Source of the DNA: Prevotellaceae bacterium UBA1726
GTDB taxonomy: Bacteria > Bacteroidota > Bacteroidia > Bacteroidales > Bacteroidaceae
Direction: 5' to 3'
Length of the DNA: 59,196 bases
Assembly (NCBI GenBank): GCA_002316005.1
Contig: DCIM01000027.1
Location: forward strand, 4,655-63,850
Made by a program: the position numbers and the translations under genes
In this document: in pieces, positions 34,352 to 42,291 of the stretch
Position numbering within the stretch: position 1 is the stretch's first letter
Layout of the letters: each line of letters begins with the position of its first letter
The notes under the pieces: model-generated
Databases searched by the model: none
What the model saw: only the letters and a program-made list of their open reading frames with translations
Told to the model about the DNA's origin: nothing

Positions 34352-34717
34352 ATGAACGGTATTTACACAATTCTCCTCCTTATAGGTTCAAATATTTTCA
34401 TGACACTGGCATGGTATGGTCATTTGAAACTCCAACAGATGAACATCTCAAATAGTTGGCCACTCCTTGGTGTCATTGTTTTCTCATGGGCTATTGCGTT
34501 CTTTGAGTATTCGCTTCAGGTACCAGCCAACAAGATTGGTTTCACGGGCAATGGAGGACCATTCACGCTGATGCAGTTGAAGGTAATCCAGGAGGTCATC
34601 TCGCTTGTTGTCTTCACCGTCATCGCAGGCGTTCTCTTCCAAGGCGAGCAACTCCATTGGAATCACGCCGTAGCCTTCCTCTGCCTCATCGCAGCAGTTT
34701 ATTTTGTATTCCTTTAA
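34352..34717 (+). CDS. DUF486 (DMT-superfamily) small membrane protein
   Basis: 121 residues with four predicted helices, the size of DUF486 proteins, which are single-unit relatives of drug/metabolite transporters. Family features: LLIGSNIFMTLAWYGHLK at the N-terminus, WAIAFFEYSLQVPANKIGF in the second helix, and FTLMQLKVIQEVISLVVF. It probably works as a dimer; substrate unknown. The ATG follows directly after the T-run of the leader hairpin. Confidence 0.88.
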   Translation: MNGIYTILLLIGSNIFMTLAWYGHLKLQQMNISNSWPLLGVIVFSWAIAFFEYSLQVPANKIGFTGNGGPFTLMQLKVIQEVISLVVFTVIAGVLFQGEQLHWNHAVAFLCLIAAVYFVFL

Positions 34718-34729
34718 GGCATACAAAAG

Positions 34730-35896
34730 CTACAGTTTCAGCTTTATGCCAACCTTGTTCAGCAATCCCACAACGGCAAGAACAATGAGGACATAAACCA
34801 AAGAATTTAGTAATCCGAGAACTCCCGAATAGAATGTGTCTGGCAGATAGATGTTGATGCATCCTCGGAGTGGATACCAGAAATATGGAATGAGATAGCA
34901 AGTCAATGTTGCTGTGGCAGCAGGACGAAGCAATCCTTTTACATTTACATTATCCTTAGTGTCGCAGAGATACATGAACACAGCGAGCAATGGGAGGAAA
35001 ATCGCCATACAGAAGAAGTACCATGTTGGAGTGGCCTGAATCTTTGAGATAATCCAGAAGTTGTGAGACACAAAACCTAAACAGAGTGATGCCACAGCCC
35101 CACCAAGAAGGCATTTCAACAATCGCTGCTTACTATCCTTTGTTGATGCTCTTTGCAATGCGGCAGAGACAAATACTCCTGTAAAGCAGAACGCATGCAA
35201 TGTCCAATCGCTTGGCACAAACGACAATAACAAGGCTCTTGATGAATAGGCTTCAGGGATGAATGAGGCGTGATTCAAAAGAGAAAGAAGCAAGACAACC
35301 GCCCATACTACCACTACACTTGAAAAACGCGACCACAACAGATAGAGAAGCATACACACTCCGTAACTCCAACCAATAAGGCCCAGAATGCCATACCAAC
35401 CTCTTTCGGTGGCAATGCCTTGTGAGTCGCGCCAAAGAACAAGTCCCACGAGAAGCAACAATCCCGCAATACGAAGTATTGTAGAAAGGCGCTTCCACAT
35501 TCCTCCCGTAGGATAGAGGTTCCAAAGTAGGAAAGCACCACCCACCATAACTGATGCCTGAGCCAAAGAGCCCGACTCCTCCATATTCATTGTAAGAATG
35601 CCGAGGGCAACAAGCGATACTGTTCGCCATATGGCATGAGCGAAAATATCCCATCGCGAATCGCCCTTTGCCAAACGGTTTTCTACGGCAAAAGGAATTG
35701 ATAATCCCACACAGAAAAGGAAGCAAGGGAATATCAAATCAGAGAACCCGAGCATATCCTCGTCGAACTTTGCGTGATGCAACCAATGCGGAATATTCTT
35801 TACTCCAGGGATGTCATTCACAAAGAGCATCAGGAACATTGTCACAGCCCTGAGCCAGTCGATGGCATTCACTCTAACGGATTTGGCCGTAGTCAT
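34730..35896 (-). CDS. DUF5009 multi-helix membrane protein (acyltransferase-like)
   Basis: 388 residues, about ten membrane segments. The N-terminus RVNAIDWLRAVTMFLMLFVNDIPGVKNIP, followed by FSDLIFPCFLFCVGLSIPFAVENR, matches the DUF5009/COG4299 group related to heparan-alpha-glucosaminide N-acetyltransferase. Such proteins are proposed to move acetyl groups onto cell-surface or periplasmic sugars; substrate unknown. The gene follows the DUF3857 gene by 3 bases and converges on DUF486 with 12 bases between stops. Confidence 0.8.
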   Translation of the reverse strand: MTTAKSVRVNAIDWLRAVTMFLMLFVNDIPGVKNIPHWLHHAKFDEDMLGFSDLIFPCFLFCVGLSIPFAVENRLAKGDSRWDIFAHAIWRTVSLVALGILTMNMEESGSLAQASVMVGGAFLLWNLYPTGGMWKRLSTILRIAGLLLLVGLVLWRDSQGIATERGWYGILGLIGWSYGVCMLLYLLWSRFSSVVVVWAVVLLLSLLNHASFIPEAYSSRALLLSFVPSDWTLHAFCFTGVFVSAALQRASTKDSKQRLLKCLLGGAVASLCLGFVSHNFWIISKIQATPTWYFFCMAIFLPLLAVFMYLCDTKDNVNVKGLLRPAATATLTCYLIPYFWYPLRGCINIYLPDTFYSGVLGLLNSLVYVLIVLAVVGLLNKVGIKLKL

Positions 35897-35899
35897 TTC

Positions 35900-36835
35900 C
35901 TATTCCTTTATCTTCAGGTGAGTGGCTCCTGTTGGGAGTGGATCTGGCAGTGTGTCAATGCCTTTCATTTCGCTTGTGAAGGCAGCAACATTGTCGGTTG
36001 GAAGAATGCAATTACCAGTGATGGTGTAGTGGTTCGTGCGGACAGTCTTTGCCTGCATCAGATCGCTACGGTTCTGGTTGTATGTGAGTCGGCCTTCTAC
36101 AACAGTCGACTTGATATGGCCGTCGATTGGTGCATGCATATTAAACTGCAACTGGAAAGGAATGTTGAGGTCGCACTTTGAACGAACAACAGGAATGCAC
36201 TCGCGATAGGTCCAGTCGTAGATATATGCTGGTCGTGGACTTCTAATCTTATATGTATATTCAATAATGTTATCTGCCTGAACATCAGGTACATTGACAT
36301 GCATAACCGAGTAGTTGTCGTCAAGACGCTCCTTGACGAAATTCGAAGAACTGACATTCTTCTTTACAACCTTACCCTTCTCGTTCTTGCTGAAGACACG
36401 AACTTTCAGGTCGAGCAATTCGTCTATATTATCATCCTTTATTTCCACCCCATCTTGATATACGATGTCGATATTGGCATGCTTTGCTCCTTCGGGTTTG
36501 AGAATCTTTGTACGGAGGCATACTTCATAAATGGTGATGGCACCTTCTATGTTGACACCATTTGTGCCAAGAATCTGCATATTGTCTGAGTTGAGGTCGG
36601 CATCGCCATTTACCATTGAACCAAAACCATCGCTGAGTTCATAGCTCACTGTCATGGTTTTGCAAAGCACAATAGCATCTGCTCCAAGAGCCTCTTTCCA
36701 ACCCACATATTCCCATTCCATATCCGATGGTTTACCGAATTTTTCGTTAGGCAACTGCGCCATTGCCATGCTTCCACATGCCAGAAAGGCAACCATTAAT
36801 GCTATTTTTCCAAATGATTTCATCATAATTTTCAT
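35900..36835 (-). CDS. Secreted DUF3857-type protein without transglutaminase domain
   Basis: 311 residues; signal peptide (MMKSFGKIALMVAFLACGSMAMAQ; start at 36835 or 36826). Residues of about 60-300 resemble the DUF3857 beta-sandwich: AIVLCKTMTVSYEL, RTKILKPEGAKHANIDIVY, then ADNIIEYTYKIRSPRPAYIYDWTYRECIPVVRS. Full-length members have a transglutaminase-like domain after this; here the chain ends at about 310, so only the N-terminal module is present. It is first in an operon with the DUF5009 protein and has a well-matched promoter. Function unknown. Confidence 0.75.
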   Translation of the reverse strand: MKIMMKSFGKIALMVAFLACGSMAMAQLPNEKFGKPSDMEWEYVGWKEALGADAIVLCKTMTVSYELSDGFGSMVNGDADLNSDNMQILGTNGVNIEGAITIYEVCLRTKILKPEGAKHANIDIVYQDGVEIKDDNIDELLDLKVRVFSKNEKGKVVKKNVSSSNFVKERLDDNYSVMHVNVPDVQADNIIEYTYKIRSPRPAYIYDWTYRECIPVVRSKCDLNIPFQLQFNMHAPIDGHIKSTVVEGRLTYNQNRSDLMQAKTVRTNHYTITGNCILPTDNVAAFTSEMKGIDTLPDPLPTGATHLKIKE

Positions 36836-36857
36836 TGTTTTTTTGTCATGAATGATG

Positions 36858-36889
36858 CAAAATTATATAAATATAATCAAAAATCCAAA
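36858..36889 (-). promoter_or_regulatory. Promoter of the DUF3857-DUF5009 operon
   Basis: TTTG (36889-36886), 20 nt, TAATTTTG (36865-36858) on the minus strand, 23 nt before the start codon. Confidence 0.65.
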
Positions 36890-37080
36890 GAAAAACTCCA
36901 TAAAAATGTGGCAAGAAGTGATGAAAAGCATTGATTTTTGAGGGCGAAAAAATGAAAAAACGACACTGAAAATACAAAAGAACGACGAAAATGACAATAC
37001 TTGAACAACGGCAAATTAAAAGGCAAACAATTACAAAGTATTGATTTACAGCGTCTTATATATACAAGGTTGACTCCAAA

Positions 37081-37272
37081 AACATAAACAATAACAATAA
37101 ACAATAAATTCCGGGCATACAAGTTGGGGTTAGCACAGAATTCTATATTATTATATATATAAGAATATAGACTTTTTTTCAATGTGAAGTGTGTGTGCAT
37201 ATTTAATTGTTTATTGTTTACGCTGTGGTGTGTCTTGATAAACAATAAACAATAACAATTAATTCTGGGCAT
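37081..37272. repeat. Direct repeat pair with internal 15-bp inverted repeat
   Basis: Copy 1 (37081-37118) and copy 2 (37237-37272) share ACAATAAACAATA followed by ATTCCGGGCAT or ATTCTGGGCAT. Upstream of copy 2, ATTGTTTATTGTTTA (37206-37220) is the exact reverse complement of 37239-37253, giving a 15-bp stem with an 18-nt loop. Confidence 0.75.
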
Positions 37273-37341
37273 TCATTTCATGGGATGAAAAAAATATGGC
37301 CTTACCACTTTCTTTTTTCATTTTTTTTGGGTACAATGAAG

Positions 37342-37415
37342 TAGAGGGGTATAGTAACCCGCAATCCTTGCTCGTGTTTCAGTAGCTGCCGACGCAGCGT
37401 TTACTGAGCCCTCTA
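37342..37415. other. Possible structured RNA element
   Basis: Outer arms TAGAGGG (37342-37348) and CCCTCTA (37409-37415) enclose a nested hairpin: CAGTA-GCTGC (37380-37389), loop CGAC, GCAGC (37394-37398), a GTT bulge and TACTG (37402-37406). Not matched to any RNA family I can name; direction of transcription is unknown. Confidence 0.3.
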
Positions 37416-37451
37416 TTATGTATTTTCTTTTACATCGCGAACCCCTCTTTT

Positions 37452-37539
37452 TCATTTAAGTGGAATGACGCGGTCATTTAACCGAAATGACATGCTCATT
37501 TAACTGAGATGATGAGGTGATTTAACTGAAATGAGCGGA
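37452..37539. repeat. Four tandem 22-bp dyad repeats
   Basis: Units at 37452-37473, 37474-37495, 37496-37517 and 37518-37539, each of the form TCATTTAACTGAAATGA plus five bases, with substitutions but no length change. Each contains the dyad TCATTT / AAATGA. Related units occur at 16717-16804. Confidence 0.85.
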
Positions 37540-37580
37540 TGAAACAAGCGCGCAATCTAACCCGCTGATTTTCAGAAAGG

Positions 37581-37617
37581 AAGCCTCACCCCAACCCGCC
37601 CCTAAAGGGAAGGGAGT
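37581..37617. repeat. GC-rich dispersed repeat, copy B
   Basis: AGCCTCACCCC, a few variable bases, then CCCCTAAAGGGAAGGG; same organisation as 33001-33036. Confidence 0.7.
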
Positions 37618-37655
37618 GAAGAAAAGATAACATGAAAAGAATTTACACAAAAAAA

Positions 37656-37686
37656 AGACGGACAAGATGTTACTCTATATCCGTCT
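37656..37686 (-). terminator. GH51 gene terminator
   Basis: AGACGGA (37656-37662) with TCCGTCT (37680-37686); on the minus strand the stem is followed by six or seven T. Confidence 0.8.
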
Positions 37687-37709
37687 GATTATTTCGGAGG
37701 AATGATTGC

Positions 37710-40157
37710 CTATTGCTTCTTCACTCTCAGGATGTTGAGCGAGTATGGATCGACTGTGAACTCAGGAGCGTCGCCTTCGAGCGAGATGTGGCGGCGGGTA
37801 GGATAAACCATGGTTGGTTCGTCGAGGGTGTTTTCGGCAAGACCGCTCTTCGACTTCAACTGGATGAGGTCGGCACCATCGGCAGTGAAACCGTCAAGGT
37901 GGAGACGGGTGTTCTCGCGGTTGCCTGATGTGTTGACAATCTTCAGAATCATCTCACCGGTGTTGTCGTCCATCGCAGCAGAGGTATATACTCCCTCCTG
38001 ACTGTTTCCGCGGAGTCGTGTCTCGAGAATCTTCTCCTCGTCAAGGTAAGCCGTCACCTTGTTGCCATCAACCTCGAGGCGAACATCATACCAACGACCA
38101 GTCTCCACATGACCCGGAGTCTCGACAAGTACGCCCTTGCCTCCACCCACAATCTGCTCAATGCGATGCGATGTGTTAGAGCAACCGGCAATGTTGAGCC
38201 AGCAGTAGTTGTCCTTGTCCTCATAGTTGAAGATGACCATGAATCCCTCGCGACCACCATCACGACGACCACGGAAAGTGACAGTGTACTTCTTTCCACC
38301 GATAGGAGCATTCAGCAGAGCCGTTGCCGGAGCACTATTGCCCTTCTGCGAAAGTCCACTCTTGCCCGCCTCCCAATGAGTGTCGCGGAGAAGGAAGTCG
38401 GCAGCCTTCTTTCCACTCGCGTAGATGGTGTGCTTGCCAGCCGTAACCTGAATGTCGGCAAAGGTCGATTGTGTCTCCCATGTGGCAACACCGATATAAC
38501 TTGAGTCAGGGGTATAGATGCGATTATCTGTGAAGATAGTATCTGCGTGTTCGGTCACTGCCAAAGTGCGTGTTCCCACATTCTCGGCAAAGAGTTTCTG
38601 CACATAGTAGGATGGTGTGCCCATCACTGCCTGCGAGTTGAAACGCACCATGTCAGGACGCCAGCGGTCGTCGTTCTCATTGACAAAGATTGGTGCATAC
38701 GAACTCATCTTCACGATGTCGGAGTTGTTCTCCATACCCATCATGAACACTGCCTCGCCAAGGGCAGCATGGAGGTTGCCCAACTTACCGAATCCCTGTG
38801 TCACAGCATATTCGCCGCAATAGACATCAGGTTGCGAGCGAGAGTATTTGTCGTACTTGTGGAAGTTCTCGGCAAACCAAGCCGGCGAACGATAGTAGTG
38901 CTCGTCAACAAGGTCAACCTTGTCCTTCGAATGCCATCGTGGTTCGTCGGTGCCCCAAGCCTCCACATCGCCGATGATATGCATCTTTGGATACTTTTTC
39001 AAGATGGCAGTGCGGAAGGCACGATAGCGAGCATAGTAGTTGTCGGACAGAGGACCGCCGTCATTGTTGTTGTTCTCGTTGCCAATCTCGATGTATTCGA
39101 TGTTGAATGGTTCCGGATGCCCGTTCTTCGCACGCATCTTTCCGTATTTTGTCTTTGCATTGCCATTGGCATATTCCAGAGCGTTCATGCACTCGTCAAT
39201 CCAGTAGCGGAGTGAGTCGAGCGGTGTGACACCACCATGCCAGATGCCTATGTTCACGACATAGAGCGGTTTGGCGCCAAGGTCCTCGGCAAGTTGCAGA
39301 TACTCGTGGAATCCAAGACCGTCGCTTGTGCGATAGCCCCAGTTCTTGTTCCAATGACCCGGACGCTCCTCAATAGGACCAATGGTACGCTCCCAACGGA
39401 AGGCATTGTCGGGTGTTTCCTGTCCCTCGACGAAGCATCCGCCAGGGAATCGCATGAAACGAGGATGCAACTCATAGAGCATCTCTACGAGGTCAGGGCG
39501 AAGACCATTCTCACGGTTCTTGTAGGTTGGTGGGAAGAGCGACACCATGTCGAGGTAGAAGTCGGAGTTGCCTGTCGAGGTGAGCACAAACACCGCCTCT
39601 GGGTCGTTAACGGTCGATGTGAGTTCGGCTGTGGCGTGCTGCCATGAACTCTTGCTCTTGTCGTAGTTGAGACGAGCCGATGCATGGAACTTTGTTCCAT
39701 TCTTGCCCTTGAGCATCACATAGATGCCACGCGAGCGCTTTACCTTTATCCAAAGCGACAGCTTGTAGGTGCGACCCTTCACTGCATTGATGCCCCAGAA
39801 ACCAGTGTTCATCACACCAGCGTCGGTATCGCCAATGCCCGTGGTGACAACATGCAGAGCCTGGCGCTGCACTTTGTTCATGAGGTCTTCACGCTCGAGT
39901 GTCATGCGCACATTGCCGTTTACCGAGAGATAAGGTTTCCATGCCTCTGGCACTTTTTCGCTATCCTCGAACGAGCGGTTGCGGATGAGTTCGGCATATA
40001 TACCACCGTCAGCAGCATGGTTGATATCTTCATAGAAGATACCATAGAGCATAGGACTGATGTCGGCAGGTGATTTTGTAGCATCGACGCGAATGTCGAT
40101 CTGGGCATTTGCGGCAATAGCCACAAGAAGAATCAATAGAGATTGAAGTCGTTTCAT
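37710..40157 (-). CDS. Secreted GH51 alpha-L-arabinofuranosidase
   Basis: 815 residues with a signal peptide (MKRLQSLLILLVAIAANAQ). GH51 features: MLYGIFYEDINHAADGGIYAELIRNRSFE at 37-65, an inserted carbohydrate-binding-like domain at about 75-210, FMRFPGGCFVEG at 234-245, acid/base E361 in EIGNEN and predicted nucleophile E449 in DVYCGEYAV. Near residues 590-735 lies a LamG/DUF1080-like beta-sandwich insert (FRGRRDGGREGFMVIFNYED, GRWYDVRLEVDGNKVTAYLDEEKIL) ahead of the final C-terminal sandwich. It should release arabinofuranose from arabinan or arabinoxylan side chains, matching the GH53 galactanase as a pectin tool. Monocistronic with its own terminator. Confidence 0.93.
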   Translation of the reverse strand: MKRLQSLLILLVAIAANAQIDIRVDATKSPADISPMLYGIFYEDINHAADGGIYAELIRNRSFEDSEKVPEAWKPYLSVNGNVRMTLEREDLMNKVQRQALHVVTTGIGDTDAGVMNTGFWGINAVKGRTYKLSLWIKVKRSRGIYVMLKGKNGTKFHASARLNYDKSKSSWQHATAELTSTVNDPEAVFVLTSTGNSDFYLDMVSLFPPTYKNRENGLRPDLVEMLYELHPRFMRFPGGCFVEGQETPDNAFRWERTIGPIEERPGHWNKNWGYRTSDGLGFHEYLQLAEDLGAKPLYVVNIGIWHGGVTPLDSLRYWIDECMNALEYANGNAKTKYGKMRAKNGHPEPFNIEYIEIGNENNNNDGGPLSDNYYARYRAFRTAILKKYPKMHIIGDVEAWGTDEPRWHSKDKVDLVDEHYYRSPAWFAENFHKYDKYSRSQPDVYCGEYAVTQGFGKLGNLHAALGEAVFMMGMENNSDIVKMSSYAPIFVNENDDRWRPDMVRFNSQAVMGTPSYYVQKLFAENVGTRTLAVTEHADTIFTDNRIYTPDSSYIGVATWETQSTFADIQVTAGKHTIYASGKKAADFLLRDTHWEAGKSGLSQKGNSAPATALLNAPIGGKKYTVTFRGRRDGGREGFMVIFNYEDKDNYCWLNIAGCSNTSHRIEQIVGGGKGVLVETPGHVETGRWYDVRLEVDGNKVTAYLDEEKILETRLRGNSQEGVYTSAAMDDNTGEMILKIVNTSGNRENTRLHLDGFTADGADLIQLKSKSGLAENTLDEPTMVYPTRRHISLEGDAPEFTVDPYSLNILRVKKQ

Positions 40158-40206
40158 TATTGTCAGTTTTGTTGTTTTTTCATTTTTACGGATTGTCGGG
40201 AATTAC

Positions 40207-41202
40207 TTACTGTCCTCCGATGCGCTCGAAGAAGACAATCACTTCTTCCCATGTCTTGAACTCATCAGAACCGAGGCGGATGGAGGTTCCCATGAAGTCG
40301 GCATATTCCTCTAAGGCAATGATATAATCGCCAAGGAGCATCTGAGGGCGGTTGCAGAACACCACCTTATTCCATGCAGGTGCAGAGATATATTCCTTCA
40401 CCCATTCAATGGCAGCGGTCATCTCCTCTGGTTCGTTTGTTGGCGAAGGTGCCACGATGTTTATATCGTAGAACTGCGACATAAACTCGTAGGCTTTCAG
40501 CAAGGAAGATTTCGGTTTGTTGTAAGAATCTTTCATTGCGTCAAGGGCGATATACATCACTGGTCGTTCACGTCCCTGCTGAAGGTCATCGATATGGCGA
40601 ATTAGCGGAATGAGATAGTGATGAATTACCTTCTCCGTGAGGCGATGCTCACCATGGAAATATATTGCTTGAGGATAGTGTTCATGGAAGAGAGGGAAGG
40701 TGTGGACGGTAGGGTCGGCATCACCGAAAAGTCCCCACACCTGTTTCATGTCGTCGGTGGTAATATCCTCAAAGCAGTGGGTTGTCATCTCACGGTATTC
40801 CTTCACCAATGCTTTTGTAACGATAAATTCCTGCACTCCGTCCTTTCGTGGATTCTGAAACACCTGCTTACCCACCATTCCGTGTTCGCTCATCGTGTCG
40901 CCCATCTGGAAGGCAGGGTTGACGAGGATGCGATCAACACCACGAAGCATCTCTGTGTACATTCCTCCCATAGAGGTTCCAATGATGAGGTCGGGGCTTT
41001 CTCTTTCCACCATCTCGCGAAGCATTGCCATCGCTTCTTCAGGGACGACAGGGATGTCCTCGGCAATGACGCGAGCCTTAGGAAGGAGCGTCTGCAACAC
41101 TTTAACGGTGTTTGTCGATGCCGCAGAACCGAATCCGTGGACATACATGATGGTTTTATCTACCATCATATCGGGGTAGGTTTTTATATATTGGTTTTCC
41201 AT
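40207..41202 (-). CDS. YqiA-type alpha/beta hydrolase fused to a degenerate HAD nucleotidase-like domain
   Basis: 331 residues from the ATG at 41202. Residues 15-205 form a YqiA/YcfP-type esterase: IMYVHGFGSAAS, nucleophile S77 in GTSMGG, GLFGDADPTV with an acidic residue near 161-163, and the histidine in HGEHRL (184-189). Residues of about 214-331 resemble the HAD-type 5'(3')-deoxyribonucleotidase fold (motif-I-like stretch at 217-226, WVKEYISAPAWNKVVFCNR, GDYIIALEEYADFMGTSIRLGSDEFKTWEEVI). The HAD catalytic residues appear replaced: motif I reads A-L-D where D-x-D is expected, and the usual Asp pair after GDYII is A-L. The C-terminal domain is therefore probably non-catalytic. Comparison made from memory of the family, not by alignment. 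Confidence 0.72.
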   Translation of the reverse strand: MENQYIKTYPDMMVDKTIMYVHGFGSAASTNTVKVLQTLLPKARVIAEDIPVVPEEAMAMLREMVERESPDLIIGTSMGGMYTEMLRGVDRILVNPAFQMGDTMSEHGMVGKQVFQNPRKDGVQEFIVTKALVKEYREMTTHCFEDITTDDMKQVWGLFGDADPTVHTFPLFHEHYPQAIYFHGEHRLTEKVIHHYLIPLIRHIDDLQQGRERPVMYIALDAMKDSYNKPKSSLLKAYEFMSQFYDINIVAPSPTNEPEEMTAAIEWVKEYISAPAWNKVVFCNRPQMLLGDYIIALEEYADFMGTSIRLGSDEFKTWEEVIVFFERIGGQ

Positions 41203-41241
41203 TTTAGTTGCGAAAATTGTGCTACAGCAGCATATTTTCTG

Positions 41242-41249
41242 CAAAGTTA
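41242..41249 (-). promoter_or_regulatory. Probable -7 box of the YqiA fusion gene
   Basis: TAACTTTG (41249-41242) on the minus strand, 39 nt before the ATG; no clear -33 box. Confidence 0.4.
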
Positions 41250-41293
41250 GCAATAATTTTTGAATGATTAGGGGAAATATCAACGAAATTTCG

Positions 41294-41301
41294 TACCTTT
41301 G
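41294..41301 (+). promoter_or_regulatory. Probable -7 box of the metF operon
   Basis: TACCTTTG at 41294-41301, 26 nt before the metF ATG; no TTTG at the expected distance. Confidence 0.4.
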
Positions 41302-41327
41302 CAAAGAATTGCTCATTAAGAGCACCA

Positions 41328-42287
41328 ATGGAAATGAAAGAAATAGAGAGATTTATAAATGACGGTAATCGTCACTTCTCCTTTGAGGTACTGCCACCTC
41401 TGAAAGGAAATGGTACAGGGTCGCTGTTCTCGACAATAGAGAAACTGAGCGAGATGAACCCGTCATATATCAACATCACAACTCACCATAGTGAGTATGT
41501 GTACAAGGAATTGGAAGACGGGCACTTTGAGCGTTCGCGCGTTCGCCGTCGCCCAGGAACAGTGGCTATCGCAGCCGCCATACAAAACAGATTCTCCATC
41601 CCTGTGGTGCCTCATGTCATCTGCAGCGGCATCAACAAGGACGATATTGAATACGAACTGCTCGACCTTCAGTTTCTCGGCATAGAGAACCTGCTGTTGC
41701 TTCGTGGCGACAAGGCGAAGGAAGACAGCCGATTCACTGCCGTACCTAATGGATACGAGCATACAACAGAACTGCAGGAGCAGGTGAACCGCTTCAACGA
41801 GGGATTTTTCATCGACGGCACTCCGATAAAGAAACCGGGAAAGAAGTTCCACTACGGCGTGGCTTGCTATCCAGAGAAGCACGAAGAGGCACCTAACCCT
41901 GAGATGGACCTTCAGTATCTGAAGATGAAACAGGACCTCGGTGCAGAGTATGCCGTGACGCAACTCTTCTACGACAACCAGAAGTATTTTGATTTCGTGG
42001 AGCGTGCGCGCAAGGCAGGAATAACAATTCCAATCATTCCAGGCATCAAACCATTGGCAAAACTGTCGCAGTTGACCGTAGTACCAAAGACATTCCATTG
42101 CGACCTGCCACAGGAACTGGCGCAGGAAATAGTGAAATGCAAAACCGACGAGGACGCAAAGACTCTCGGTATTGAATGGGGTATTCATCAGTGTGAGGAA
42201 CTCTACGAAGCAGGCATAAAGAACATACATTTCTATACCGTCTCGGCAGTGGATTCTGTTGCACAGATAGCAAAGAAGATTTTATAG
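41328..42287 (+). CDS. metF: 5,10-methylenetetrahydrofolate reductase
   Basis: 319 residues, close to the usual size of the bacterial single-domain enzyme. It reduces methylenetetrahydrofolate to methyltetrahydrofolate for methionine synthesis, using FAD. Family motifs: FSFEVLPPLKGNG (substrate and FAD entry), NITTHHSEY, PHVICSGINKDDIEYEL, LLLRGDKAKED (FAD binding), YPEKHEEAPN, and AEYAVTQLFYDN further on. The holB start follows 4 bases after the stop, so metF, holB, ricT and gldH probably form one rightward unit. A second in-frame ATG two codons later is possible. Confidence 0.95.
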   Translation: MEMKEIERFINDGNRHFSFEVLPPLKGNGTGSLFSTIEKLSEMNPSYINITTHHSEYVYKELEDGHFERSRVRRRPGTVAIAAAIQNRFSIPVVPHVICSGINKDDIEYELLDLQFLGIENLLLLRGDKAKEDSRFTAVPNGYEHTTELQEQVNRFNEGFFIDGTPIKKPGKKFHYGVACYPEKHEEAPNPEMDLQYLKMKQDLGAEYAVTQLFYDNQKYFDFVERARKAGITIPIIPGIKPLAKLSQLTVVPKTFHCDLPQELAQEIVKCKTDEDAKTLGIEWGIHQCEELYEAGIKNIHFYTVSAVDSVAQIAKKIL

Positions 42288-42291
42288 ACAA

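Larger units (their letters stand above)
36836..37709. other. 874-nt repeat-rich intergenic region
   Basis: No convincing gene: the open frames here are short and low complexity. It contains a promoter for the DUF3857 gene (36858-36889), two copies of an ACAATAAACAATA...ATTC-GGGCAT repeat (37081-37118 and 37237-37272), a 15-bp perfect inverted repeat (37206-37253), an AT run (37143-37170), a possible structured RNA (37342-37415), four tandem 22-bp dyad repeats (37452-37539), a GC-rich repeat (37581-37617) and the GH51 terminator (37656-37686). Confidence 0.75.

Noticed and set aside
37452..37539. CRISPR array
   Set aside because: The repeats are directly adjacent 22-bp units without spacers, and no cas gene is present.
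37452..37539. Replication origin iterons
   Set aside because: No DnaA boxes (TTATNCACA) or dnaA, dnaN or rep gene was seen nearby; only the 22-bp spacing recalls iterons.
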